Assembly: GCF_006539165.1 (NCBI RefSeq)
Contig: NZ_BJMM01000009.1
Span: 1 to 64,000, forward strand
From: Streptomyces cacaoi
GTDB lineage: Bacteria > Actinomycetota > Actinomycetes > Streptomycetales > Streptomycetaceae
DNA: 64,000 nt
Reading direction: 5' to 3'
Under the pieces are notes generated by a model. That model was not told the DNA's origin, did no database searches, and saw only the letters and a program-made list of their open reading frames with translations. Positions 15,644-23,925 of this stretch are shown in pieces. Each line of letters opens with the position of its first letter. Within the stretch, counting starts at the first letter, position 1. The translations under genes and the position numbers were made by a program.

Positions 15644-16393
15644 ATGACAAGCGACCGGAAGAGCGCCTCCGCGCCCGCGGGGCAGGGGAGCCGGCGGCTC
15701 GCCGAGACGGTGGCGGGGCTGATCGAGAAGGACATCGTGAAGGAGGGGCTGCCTGCCGGGGCGGTCCTCGGGTCCGAGCGGGAGCTGATCGAGCGCTACG
15801 GCGTGAGCCGTGCCGTCTTCCGCGAGGCCGTGCGGCTCGTCGAGCGCCACCAGATGGCGCGTATGCGGCGCGGGCCGGGCGGCGGCCTCGTCGTCACCGA
15901 ACCGGACCCGGGCATCGTCCGGGACGCCGCCCGGGTCTATCTCCGGCACGCGGCCGTCAGCCGCCGCCAGTTGCTGGAGACGCGGACGGCCCTGGAGCTG
16001 GCGGGGGTCGCCACGGCGACGGAGCGGCTGACCGAGTCCGGCATCGCCCGGCTGACGGAGGCGCTCGACACCGAGCAGCGGCTCATGGAGCAGGGCGTGA
16101 CGCTCGGGCACGCGCGGAACCTGCACAGCGTGATCGCCGAACTGGCCGGGAATCCGGCCGTGTTGCTCTTCGTCGAGGTGCTCGCGCAGCTCGATCAGGA
16201 CATGGTGCAGGAGGAGTGGGAGGCGGGCGGGCCCCCGGAGGAGGGGGGCCGCGAGGCCGCCGAGCGGTCCCATGAGGCGCACCGGGCGATCGTGGCGGCC
16301 ATCGTCGCCGGTGACGCCCCGCTGGCGCAGCACCGGATGCGGCGCCATCTCCAGGCCATCGCGGAGCTGTTGCCCGACGAGGCGTCCGAGTAG
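15644..16393 (+). CDS. GntR-family regulator, FadR/FCD subfamily
   Basis: 249 residues from ATG 15644. The winged helix covers about residues 20-90 (LAETVAGLIEKDIVKEGLPAGAVLGSERELIERYGVSRAVFREAVRLVERHQMARMRRGPGGG). The all-helical FCD ligand domain follows, with Asp/His metal-binding positions in the NLHSVIAELAGN and SHEAHRAIVAAI segments. FCD proteins bind organic acids or acyl-CoAs with a divalent metal and mostly repress neighbouring catabolic genes. A dyad lies at its promoter and similar dyads stand before the following cyclase, GNAT and acyl-CoA dehydrogenase genes, so it is the best candidate for the local regulator. Confidence 0.9.
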   Translation: MTSDRKSASAPAGQGSRRLAETVAGLIEKDIVKEGLPAGAVLGSERELIERYGVSRAVFREAVRLVERHQMARMRRGPGGGLVVTEPDPGIVRDAARVYLRHAAVSRRQLLETRTALELAGVATATERLTESGIARLTEALDTEQRLMEQGVTLGHARNLHSVIAELAGNPAVLLFVEVLAQLDQDMVQEEWEAGGPPEEGGREAAERSHEAHRAIVAAIVAGDAPLAQHRMRRHLQAIAELLPDEASE

Positions 16394-16430
16394 CTCCCCC
16401 TAGGGGCCGGGCCCGGCAGCCGCGGACCTC

Positions 16431-16445
16431 AAGAGGGCACTCTTT
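16431..16445 (-). promoter_or_regulatory. Candidate FadR operator (motif copy 2)
   Basis: Read on the minus strand this is AAAGAGTGCCCTCTT, differing from copy 1 at only two of fifteen positions. It lies 38 bp after the GntR stop and about 200 bp before the cyclase start. Confidence 0.5.
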
Positions 16446-16537
16446 GCCGGGTGTTGCTCCTCCGATCGGTTCGGTGAGTCTTCCCCTGCTGGTGTGAGGT
16501 GCTTCGGCGCTGCACAGCCCTGGGCGTGCGGTCGGGT

Positions 16538-16552
16538 AATGAGTACACTGAA
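16538..16552 (+). promoter_or_regulatory. Candidate FadR operator over a -10 box (motif copy 3)
   Basis: AATGAGTACACTGAA contains GAGTACACT and overlaps a TACACT -10-like hexamer (16544-16549). It lies about 100 bp before the cyclase ATG. The nine-base core GAGTACACT recurs exactly, on the other strand, at 21764-21772. Confidence 0.45.
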
Positions 16553-16648
16553 TTGGTGTTGAGCTGCCGCTGAGCCGGCGTCATCCGATCGACGGCAACA
16601 CCGGCGAACGCCGGGGCGCTCACCGCGACTCCTGAAAGGGACGTCCTC

Positions 16649-17545
16649 ATGACCTCACAGACCCGGCAGACCCGGCCGCCCCACGGCCCGTACGCCCCGG
16701 ACGGTCTTCTGCACCACCTCGGTCTCCCCGCCAGGGGCGCCGTCTACGATCTCTCCTCCGGCTGGTGGCGGCACATGCCCACCTTCGACGGCTATCCGCG
16801 CTTCGAGGTCGTCACCTACAACTCCCCGCACGGCGAACGGGTCTCCGAACGCTTCCCGTTCGACGAACCCGAGGAGAACCAGGTCCAGATGGGCTATGTC
16901 TCCGAGCTGATGTCGGGCAGCCTGCACACCGGCACCCATATCGACGCACTGTGCCATGTGACCTGCGGCGCGTACGACGAGTGGCACGGCGGCGTCCGGG
17001 CCGGCGACGCGCTGGGCGACCACGGCGCCGAACGCGACGACGCCGCGCAGCTGGCACCCGTCGTCGGCCGCGGCGTACTGCTCGACATACCCGCGGCCCT
17101 CGGAACCGACGTCCTGCCACCGCACTTCGCCGTGGGCGAGGAGCATCTGCGGCAGGCGGCGGACGCCGCCGGCGTCGTCGTCCACGACGGCGACATCGTG
17201 CTGGTACGCACCGGCCAGATGCGGTTCTGGCCCGACATGGAGCGGATCCGGGAGCGCAGCGGCGGCAGCGGCGTCGGGCTGGACGGGGCGCGGTGGCTCG
17301 TCGCGCAGGGCGCGCGGTACGTGGGCGCCGACACCATGTCGTTCGAGGTCCGGCCGTCGGCCGTGCCCGGCAACCAGCTCCCGGTGCATCTGTATCTGCT
17401 CCACGAACAGGGCATCCACATCATGGAATGGGTCGACTGCGAGGGCCTCGCGGCCGACGGGATCGCCGCATTCCTCTTCGTGGCCCTCCCGTTGACGATC
17501 CGCGGCGGCACGGGCTCCCCGATCCGCCCGATCGCCGTGGCGTGA
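16649..17545 (+). CDS. Cyclase-family metal hydrolase (kynurenine formamidase-like)
   Basis: 298 residues. The family signature HTGTHIDALCH is complete and supplies the metal-binding His, Asp and His residues; later DGDIVLVRTGQMRFW and PVHLYLLHEQGIHIMEWVDCE match the conserved core and C-terminal Glu. Members hydrolyse amide, ester or cyclic bonds (formamidase, isatin hydrolase, 'putative cyclase'). The ribosome site is GAAAGGGA. Placed between a FadR regulator and an acyl-CoA ligase, it probably opens a ring or lactone/amide to give the free acid that the ligase activates. The substrate is not known. Confidence 0.87.
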   Translation: MTSQTRQTRPPHGPYAPDGLLHHLGLPARGAVYDLSSGWWRHMPTFDGYPRFEVVTYNSPHGERVSERFPFDEPEENQVQMGYVSELMSGSLHTGTHIDALCHVTCGAYDEWHGGVRAGDALGDHGAERDDAAQLAPVVGRGVLLDIPAALGTDVLPPHFAVGEEHLRQAADAAGVVVHDGDIVLVRTGQMRFWPDMERIRERSGGSGVGLDGARWLVAQGARYVGADTMSFEVRPSAVPGNQLPVHLYLLHEQGIHIMEWVDCEGLAADGIAAFLFVALPLTIRGGTGSPIRPIAVA

Positions 17546-17641
17546 CCGGGCGGAGCAGCACCGGCGGACAGCCGGCCGGCACGAACGGACGGCCGACGGA
17601 CAGCGGACGGACAGCGGACGGACACGGGAGACGGGGGCGCG

Positions 17642-19237
17642 ATGCACCACGGGATGGCCTTCTCCGCACTGACACCGGTGGCGTTCGCCGCGCGCGCCGC
17701 CAAGGTGTACGCCGACCGGCCCGCGGTCGTCGACGGCGCGCTGCGCTACTCGTACGCCGAACTCTGGTCGCGGGCCCGGAGACTGGCCGGTGTGCTGGCC
17801 GGGCACGGCGTGCGGCCGGGCGACCGGGTGGCCGTCCTCGCGCCCAACACCCATGTGCTGCTGGAGGCGCACTACGGGGTACCGCTGGCCGGCGCGGTAC
17901 TGGTCGCGCTCAACACCCGGCTGGCCCCCGCGGAGATCGGCTACATCCTGGAGCACTCCGGCGCCCGGCTGGTGCTCGTGGACGCCGCGTGCGGCGGCGC
18001 GCTCACCGAGACGCTGGGCAGGTGCGCGGCCCGGCCGCGGGTGATCGAAGCGGGCGGAGAACCCGAGGACGCGTACGAGTCGTTGCTCGCCGGCGCCGAC
18101 GAGCACGCGGTGGAGGTCGCCGACGAGCGGTCCCTGCTGTCGATCAACTACACCAGCGGGACGACCGGCCGGCCCAAGGGCGTGATGTACCACCACCGCG
18201 GCGCCTACCTCCAGGCGCTGGCGATGGCGTACCACGCCAAGCTGGACACCTCGTCCCGGTATCTGTGGACGCTGCCGATGTTCCACACCAACGGCTGGTG
18301 CTTCCCGTGGGCGGTGACGGCGGCCGGTGCCGTGCACCACTGTCTGCGCGGGGTGAGCCCTCCGGAGATCTGGCGGGCCCTCCGCCGCGACGGCGTCACC
18401 CACTTCTGCGCCGCGCCCACCGTGCTGGCCATGCTGGCCGAGGACCCCGCGGCCCGGGTACCGCTGTCCCGGCCGGTGCGGGTGTTCGCCGGGGGCGCGC
18501 CGCCGTGGCCGTCGCTGCTGGCGCGTACCGCCGCGCTCGGTATCGAGGTGAGCCATCTCTACGGGCTCACCGAGACGTTCGGGCCGGCCGTCGTGTGCGA
18601 GCCGAAGCCCGAGTGGCGCGAGCTGCCGGCCGAGCAGCGGGCACCGCTGATGGCGCGCCAGGGCATCGCCAACGTCGTCGCCGAACCGCTGCGTGTGGCC
18701 GGGCCCGACGGCGCCGACGTGCCGGCCGACGGCGAGACGCTCGGCGAGATCCTGCTGCGCGGCAACGACGTGATGCTCGGCTACTACCGCGACGAGGAGG
18801 CGACCGCAGCGGCCACCACCGCCGACGGCTGGTTCAGGACCGGCGACCTGGGCGTCCTGCACCCGGACGGCTACGTCGAGCTGCGGGACCGGGCCAAGGA
18901 CCTCATCATCTCCGGCGGCGAGAACATCACCTGCGTCGAGGTGGAGAGCGCGCTCGCGGAACACCCGGCGGTGCTGGAGGCCGCCGTCGTCGGCGCGCCG
19001 CATCCGCGGTGGGGCGAGGTGCCCGTGGCCTACGTCGTGCCGCGCACGGCCGTCCCGCCCGGCGAGCGCGAACTGGTCGCGTTCGTACGGGAACGCCTCG
19101 CGGGCTTCAAGGCGCCCCGTCGCATCGTCTTCGGCGAGCTGCCCAAGACCTCGACGGGGAAGATCCAGAAGAGCCGGCTGCGCGAGGCGGCCGCCCACCT
19201 CGCACTGGACCAGCCGGTCACAGGGCCGGAGGCATAG
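17642..19237 (+). CDS. Acyl-CoA synthetase (AMP-binding)
   Basis: 531 residues. The adenylate-forming motifs are all present: the P-loop YTSGTTGRPKGVMYHH, the LYGLTE segment, WFRTGDLGVLHPDGYVELRDRAKDLIISGGENI, and the C-terminal catalytic Lys in LPKTSTGKIQK. The middle part (WTLPMFHTNGWCFPW) is like medium- or branched-chain and aromatic acyl-CoA ligases of the FadD/AlkK type. It follows the cyclase by 96 bp, probably in one transcript, and should activate the acid released upstream for beta-oxidation. Chain specificity is unknown. Confidence 0.92.
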   Translation: MHHGMAFSALTPVAFAARAAKVYADRPAVVDGALRYSYAELWSRARRLAGVLAGHGVRPGDRVAVLAPNTHVLLEAHYGVPLAGAVLVALNTRLAPAEIGYILEHSGARLVLVDAACGGALTETLGRCAARPRVIEAGGEPEDAYESLLAGADEHAVEVADERSLLSINYTSGTTGRPKGVMYHHRGAYLQALAMAYHAKLDTSSRYLWTLPMFHTNGWCFPWAVTAAGAVHHCLRGVSPPEIWRALRRDGVTHFCAAPTVLAMLAEDPAARVPLSRPVRVFAGGAPPWPSLLARTAALGIEVSHLYGLTETFGPAVVCEPKPEWRELPAEQRAPLMARQGIANVVAEPLRVAGPDGADVPADGETLGEILLRGNDVMLGYYRDEEATAAATTADGWFRTGDLGVLHPDGYVELRDRAKDLIISGGENITCVEVESALAEHPAVLEAAVVGAPHPRWGEVPVAYVVPRTAVPPGERELVAFVRERLAGFKAPRRIVFGELPKTSTGKIQKSRLREAAAHLALDQPVTGPEA

Positions 19238-19289
19238 CGGCCGGACGGCCGGCTGACGGCCGCCGAGCCGGGGTGTAATGGGTGCACCC

Positions 19290-19307
19290 GGTGAGTGCTC
19301 CTATACT
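19290..19307 (+). promoter_or_regulatory. GNAT promoter with motif copy 4
   Basis: GGTGAGTGCTCCTAT (19290-19304) shares the octamer GAGTGCTC with motif copy 1 and runs into a TATACT -10 box (19302-19307). The GNAT ATG at 19315 is about 7 nt beyond, so the message is probably leaderless. Confidence 0.5.
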
Positions 19308-19314
19308 CGGACCC

Positions 19315-19797
19315 ATGCAGTCCACGACGATCAGGCGTGCCGTCGCACGGGACGCCGAGTGCCTCACCTCGCTGATCCGGCAGTCCGGTGCCTACCGGGG
19401 GCGGTACGCCTCGATCGTCTCGGGCCACCGGGTCACGGCGGAGTACCTCGCCCGGCACCGGGTGTTCGCGGCCGTCGACGGGAGCGAGCGGATACGGGGC
19501 TTCTACTCCCTCGTACTGGAACCGCCGGAGCTGGACCTCGCGTTCGTCGCGGACGACGCGCAGGGGCTGGGCATCGGACGGCAGCTGATCGAGCACATGG
19601 TCGGCCAGGCCGGGGAGGCCGGGCTGACGAGCGTGCGTGTGGTGGCCCATCCGCCGGCGGAGGAGTTCTACCGGCGGATGGGCGCGGAGCGCGTGGGCAC
19701 CGTCGCCCCGTCGCCGCCGAAGATCACCTGGGAGCGCCCGGAGCTGCGGTTCGCCGTCCCCGCGGGGGCGCGGGCCGGTGCGGGCGGGCCTCGGTGA
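19315..19797 (+). CDS. GNAT-family N-acetyltransferase
   Basis: 160 residues from ATG 19315. The acetyl-CoA pyrophosphate loop is clear in DDAQGLGIGRQLIEHMV (Q-x-x-G-x-G), preceded by the beta4 strand ELDLAFVAD and followed by a VRVVAHPPAEEFYRRMGAE segment typical of motif B. A TATACT -10 box ends 7 nt before the ATG with no room for a ribosome site, so a leaderless message is likely. It is convergent with the ligase gene that follows. The acceptor could be a small amine or a protein; nothing in the sequence decides. Confidence 0.85.
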   Translation: MQSTTIRRAVARDAECLTSLIRQSGAYRGRYASIVSGHRVTAEYLARHRVFAAVDGSERIRGFYSLVLEPPELDLAFVADDAQGLGIGRQLIEHMVGQAGEAGLTSVRVVAHPPAEEFYRRMGAERVGTVAPSPPKITWERPELRFAVPAGARAGAGGPR

Positions 19798-19833
19798 CGT
19801 CGAACGGGCGTCAGGGGCAGGGGAGTCGGGCCG

Positions 19834-21432
19834 TCACGCGCCGGGGCCTTCGGCCGTACGGGCAGCGGTGGACGTGCCGGGTGCCGCGCGGGTACCGGCC
19901 GGGTCCGTCCGCTGCGGCAGGTCGGCCAGGGCCGCGGCGCGTACCGCGCGGCGGTCGGGCTTGTTGTTGGCGGTGAGCGGGATCGCGTCGAGGAGCCGGA
20001 GCGTTTTGGGGATCTTGTAGCCGGCCAGGTCCGTCCGGCAGAAGGCGCGCAGTTCGGCCAGCTCGACCGTCGTGCCCCCGGCCGCCACGACGGCGACCTC
20101 GACCCGTTCGCCCCAGCGCTCGTCGGGCAGCCCGTAGACCACGGCGTCGGCGACGTGCGGATGGCTCAGGACGACCTCCTCCACCTCCCTGGGGTAGACG
20201 TTCTCGCCGCCGCTGGTGATCATCTCCTTCTTCCGGCCGGCGATGAACACCCAGCCGTCCTCCGTGCGGGAGGCGCGGTCACCGATGTGCACACCGTCGG
20301 CGCGGAACGTCTCCCGGGTCTCCTCCGGCAGCCCGTAGTAACCGCGGGTCCGCCAGGGGCAGTCGATCACCAGATCGCCGACGGCCCCGGCGGGCACCTC
20401 GTTCCCGTCCGCGCCGAGGATGCGGACTCTGGCGCCGGGCAGCGGCCGGCCCACCCCGGTGAACCGGCCCGCCAGCAGGTCCTCGTGGTCGAAGCCCAGG
20501 ACGGAGCCGAACTCGGTGGCGCCGAACCCGGCACGGATCCTCGCCCGGGGGAAGTCGTGCAGCAGACCGCGTACGAAGCCGTCCGTGGACGGGGCGGAGC
20601 CGAAGCGGATGGCCGTCACGTTCTCGCGGCGGGCGGTGGCGAAGGACGGGTGTGCGCGCAGCGCGGTGAACATCGTCGGGGCGCCCATCAGCCGGCTGGC
20701 GCCCTCGTCGATGGCGGCGAGGGCCGCACCGGCGTCGAACCGCCGCTGGATCCACACCTCGCCGCCGGCGAGGAGCGGGGCCAGCAGGTTCGTGCCGAGC
20801 GTGATGTGGAAGAAGGGCGAGAAGAACAGCTCGATGTCGGCCGGGGTGCGCGGGTTGCCGTGCGCGCAGGTGTTCAGCCACAGCCACAGGCTCCGGTGGG
20901 TGTGGTAGGCGCCCTTGGGGGTCCCGGTCGTGCCGCCGGTCGCGAAGACGACGGCGAGGTCGTCCTCCGCCAGGGGCGGCAGGGGGCGGCGGTCGCCGCT
21001 GAGCGGCGCCGTCCGGTGTGCGACGGGCGCGGGTTCGGCGGCGGCGGGGAGTTCGACGACGCGGTGGCCCGTCTCGTGTGCGAGGGGCGCGTGGGCGGGG
21101 TCGGCGACCACGAGGCGCGGGCGCAGCGCGGTGAGGTAGGAGCGGGCCTCCGTCCCGGTCAGCCGGGCGTTGAGCGGTGCGGCCACCAGTCCGGCGGCGA
21201 GGGCGCCGAGGATCACCACGGTGTGCGGTATCGATGGTTCCATGGCGGTCACGACGCGGTCGCCGGGCTCCAGTCCGGCGTCCCGCAGCCCGGTGGCGAC
21301 GGTGTCCATCGCGTCCGCCAGCCCGGCGAAGGTCAGTTCGCCGGAGTCGTCGCGCAGGGCGCGGCGGTGTGCTCCGTGCGGTTGGGCGCCGGTCGTGCGC
21401 AGCCAGTCCGGCAGTGTCAGTGCGTCGGCCAC
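19834..21432 (-). CDS. Second acyl-CoA synthetase (AMP-binding)
   Basis: 532 residues. P-loop VFATGGTTGTPKGAYHTH, FGATEFG, the CPWRTRGYYGLPEETRETF and HIGDRASRTEDGWVFIAGRKKEMITSGGENVYP motifs, and the C-terminal IPLTANNKPDRRAV, where the catalytic Lys region reads NNKPD instead of TGK. It is encoded opposite to the acyl-CoA dehydrogenase operon, diverging from it across about 400 bp, and convergent with the GNAT gene. It likely supplies an acyl-CoA to the same pathway, perhaps for a different intermediate than the first ligase. The C-terminal tail is Ala/Thr-rich. Confidence 0.9.
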   Translation of the reverse strand: MADALTLPDWLRTTGAQPHGAHRRALRDDSGELTFAGLADAMDTVATGLRDAGLEPGDRVVTAMEPSIPHTVVILGALAAGLVAAPLNARLTGTEARSYLTALRPRLVVADPAHAPLAHETGHRVVELPAAAEPAPVAHRTAPLSGDRRPLPPLAEDDLAVVFATGGTTGTPKGAYHTHRSLWLWLNTCAHGNPRTPADIELFFSPFFHITLGTNLLAPLLAGGEVWIQRRFDAGAALAAIDEGASRLMGAPTMFTALRAHPSFATARRENVTAIRFGSAPSTDGFVRGLLHDFPRARIRAGFGATEFGSVLGFDHEDLLAGRFTGVGRPLPGARVRILGADGNEVPAGAVGDLVIDCPWRTRGYYGLPEETRETFRADGVHIGDRASRTEDGWVFIAGRKKEMITSGGENVYPREVEEVVLSHPHVADAVVYGLPDERWGERVEVAVVAAGGTTVELAELRAFCRTDLAGYKIPKTLRLLDAIPLTANNKPDRRAVRAAALADLPQRTDPAGTRAAPGTSTAARTAEGPGA

Positions 21433-21832
21433 GAGGGTGCTCCCTTGCTCGTCAACTGCTCGTCGGTCGGTCGGTCGTCAGTCGGTCCTCGGGTGGTCGT
21501 CAGGTGGTCGTCGGCCGGTGCGCTCCGGGCGGGGAGCCCTCGGCAGATTAGCGGCTCGCACGGGAATTGAGTGCAAGCATCTGCTCATTGAGTGGACGCC
21601 CTTCTCTTCGGAGAGCCGCGGGGTGACCGGTCGGCGGGCGCGGTCGGTGTGCGGACCCTTCCGGCCTGTGGGACACGAGGTGTTCGGCGGGCGGCGGGTG
21701 GCGCAGGGTGGGGGAGCCGGGGTGCCGCCGGGCAGGCGGAGGCCCTTGTAGGCGATCGAATAAAGTGTACTCTTTTCAAAAATGAACCTCTCGCTCTCCT
21801 GCACGGGAGCGACCCGAGAACGGGGAGGGTGG
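21433..21832. promoter_or_regulatory. Divergent promoter region, ligase / acyl-CoA dehydrogenases
   Basis: No gene is visible in this 400-bp gap. It starts with short GGTCGTCAGT/GGTCGTC repeats near 21467-21512. An imperfect dyad (TTGAGTGC near 21567 against GCTCATTG near 21583) and the operator-like site at 21761-21775 follow. An AT-rich patch at 21755-21785 probably holds the dehydrogenase promoter. Confidence 0.45.
21761..21775 (-). promoter_or_regulatory. Candidate FadR operator (motif copy 5)
   Basis: On the minus strand the site reads AAAGAGTACACTTTA, combining the AAAGAGT start of copy 1 with the GAGTACACT core of copy 3. It is about 60 bp before the first acyl-CoA dehydrogenase start, in the most AT-rich part of the divergent region. 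Confidence 0.5.
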
Positions 21833-22975
21833 ATGGAGTTCGCCTTCGACGAAGCGGACGCGGCGTTCCGACGTGACCTCGTCGACTTCCTGGACCGCGA
21901 ACTGGCCGACGGATGGGAGCGGTCCGAGTTCGGCCTCGGCAGCGCGGTCCACACCGACTTCTCCCGGAAGTTCGTGCGGACGCTCGCCGGCCGCGGATGG
22001 CTCACCCCGCACTGGCCCGAGCGCTACGGCGGTGGCGGCCAGGGAGCGTGGCAGCACTTCGTGCTCGGCGAGGAGATGTGGAAGCGGGGCGAGCCGCGCG
22101 GACCGCAGTACATGAACGTCAACTGGGTCGGCCCGTCCCTCATCAAGTACGGCACGGAGGAACAGAAGAGGACACTGCTGCCGCCGATCGCCCGGGGCGA
22201 GGTCTTCTGGTGCCAGGGCTTCTCCGAACCGGAGGCCGGAACCGACCTCGCAGCGCTGCGCACCCGCGCCGTACGGGACGGCGACGGCTATCTCCTCAAC
22301 GGGCAGAAGATCTGGACGTCGTACGCCGACGGCGCCGACCACTGCTTCCTCCTCGCCCGCACCGGCACGGTCGCGGACGGCCGGAGAGGGATCTCCGTCT
22401 TCCTGCTGCCGCTGGACACACCCGGCGTCGAGGTCCGCCCGATCGACGGCTTCGTCGGCGACCACTCCTTCAACGAGGTGTTCCTGAAGGACGTGTGGGT
22501 GCCCCGCAGCCGTCTGCTCGGGGAGGAGAACAAGGGCTGGGACATCGTGCGCCGGACCCTCGCCTACGAGCGGGTCGGCGCCCCCCGGTACGCGCGCGCC
22601 GCCCTCGTGCTCGACGGGCTCGCCGACTGGAGCCGCACCCGCGGCCTGCTCCACGACCCCGGAGTCCAGGAGCAGTTCGGTGAGGCCCGGGCGCTCTGCG
22701 AGGCCGCGCGCCTCCTCGTCTACCGCGTCATCGACGAGCGGGCCAAGGACAAGGAGCCCTCGCCCAGGGCCAATCAGGCCCGCGCCGCCATGGTGCAGGC
22801 CGAGCGGGCCGTCGGCGATCTCGCGCTCGACGTCATGGGGAGCGAGGCCCTGGCCGAGGGCTCGCGGGGCGACGCGCAGTTCCGCAACTCGCTCGGCGCC
22901 GGCATCGCCGCGGGGAGCTACGAGGTCCAGCTCAACCTGATCACCCGCCTGATCCTGAAGCTGCCGAAGGAATAG
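21833..22975 (+). CDS. Acyl-CoA dehydrogenase (large subunit type)
   Basis: 380 residues from ATG 21833, with GGGAGGGTGG upstream. It has the full three-domain fold: WLTPHWPERYGGGG, the FAD-contacting FWCQGFSEPEAGTDLAALRT and GQKIWTSYADGADHCFLLART, and the C-terminal helices. At the position of the MCAD catalytic Glu, by-eye alignment puts Ala in AAGSYEVQ, so the base must come from elsewhere, as in the heterotetrameric FadE proteins of steroid catabolism. The next dehydrogenase gene starts 2 bp after this stop, suggesting a two-subunit enzyme. Confidence 0.9.
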   Translation: MEFAFDEADAAFRRDLVDFLDRELADGWERSEFGLGSAVHTDFSRKFVRTLAGRGWLTPHWPERYGGGGQGAWQHFVLGEEMWKRGEPRGPQYMNVNWVGPSLIKYGTEEQKRTLLPPIARGEVFWCQGFSEPEAGTDLAALRTRAVRDGDGYLLNGQKIWTSYADGADHCFLLARTGTVADGRRGISVFLLPLDTPGVEVRPIDGFVGDHSFNEVFLKDVWVPRSRLLGEENKGWDIVRRTLAYERVGAPRYARAALVLDGLADWSRTRGLLHDPGVQEQFGEARALCEAARLLVYRVIDERAKDKEPSPRANQARAAMVQAERAVGDLALDVMGSEALAEGSRGDAQFRNSLGAGIAAGSYEVQLNLITRLILKLPKE

Positions 22976-22977
22976 CC

Positions 22978-23925
22978 GTGGATTTCGAACGATCCGACAC
23001 CCAGCGCGCGCTGCTGGACGCGCTGGACACCCTGCTCGGCCGGTACGCCGGCACCGGGCGCAGCCGGGAGCCGGCCGCACGCGGCGCCTACGACCACGCA
23101 CTGGAGTCCGAGCTGCGCACGGCCGGGTTCCTCGACCTGTTCGGCGACGACGGCGCCGGGCCGCTGGAGGCCACCCTGGCCGTCGAGCGGATCAGCGCGG
23201 CGCTCGGCGCCGTCACGCCGGTACCGCACCTCCTCGTGCTGCCCGCACTCGGACTGCCCGCGCACACCGGCCCCGTCGCCCTCGCGGCCCCGCCCGCGGG
23301 GGAGGAGCCGGGGCCCGTGCGGTACGGCGCCGAGGCCGGGCTGATCCTGCTCGCCGGGGCCGACCGGTGCGTGGCCGCCCCGCTCGACCCGGGGCAGGCC
23401 GAGCCCGTGCCCTCGGCGTACGGCTTCCCGCTGGCCCGGGTGGCCCCGGTCGCCTCCGGGCAGGGCGCGGAACTCCCGCCCGGCACGGCCGCGACCGTAC
23501 GCGGCTGGTGGCGCGTCGGGGCCAGTGCCGAGGCCCTCGGCATGATGCGGCAGGCGTTCGACCTCACCGTGCGGTACGCCAAGGACCGCACCGTCTTCGG
23601 CCGCGCCCTCGGCTCGTTCCAGGCGCTGCAACACCGGCTGGCGGAGCTGAGCGTGCTCCTCGAAGGGGCCCGCTGGCTCGTCTACGAGGCGGCCTTCCTG
23701 GGCGCGCCCGCCGAGGCGTCGGCCGTCGCCGCGGCGCACACGACGGCGGCGCTGCGCCGGCTGACCCGCGAGACCCACCAGATCATGGGCGCCGTCGGGC
23801 TGACCCGGGAACACGATCTGCACCTGTGGACGCTGCGCCTCCAGGCGCTCCGGGCCGAACTGGGCGGGATGCGCGCACATCGGCGTGCCGCCTCGGCCGC
23901 GCGGTGGGGAGCGGCGGCGGCATGA
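22978..23925 (+). CDS. Acyl-CoA dehydrogenase-like protein (short subunit)
   Basis: 315 residues from GTG 22978, 2 bp after the previous stop. It is short for an acyl-CoA dehydrogenase: the N-terminal helical domain is brief and the central beta region reduced, while the C-terminal four-helix domain is good (EALGMMRQAFDLTVRYAKDRTVFGRALGSFQALQHRLAEL, then THQIMGAVGLTREHDLHLW). The R-x2-FG motif typical of FAD binding across the subunit interface is kept as RTVFG. Such short partners form alpha2beta2 complexes with a longer FadE. It probably pairs with a neighbouring large subunit. Confidence 0.87.
   Translation: MDFERSDTQRALLDALDTLLGRYAGTGRSREPAARGAYDHALESELRTAGFLDLFGDDGAGPLEATLAVERISAALGAVTPVPHLLVLPALGLPAHTGPVALAAPPAGEEPGPVRYGAEAGLILLAGADRCVAAPLDPGQAEPVPSAYGFPLARVAPVASGQGAELPPGTAATVRGWWRVGASAEALGMMRQAFDLTVRYAKDRTVFGRALGSFQALQHRLAELSVLLEGARWLVYEAAFLGAPAEASAVAAAHTTAALRRLTRETHQIMGAVGLTREHDLHLWTLRLQALRAELGGMRAHRRAASAARWGAAAA

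Noticed and set aside
16655..19198. An 847-codon minus-strand frame across the cyclase and acyl-CoA ligase
   Set aside because: The + strand genes carry full family signatures and ribosome sites; the opposite frame has none.
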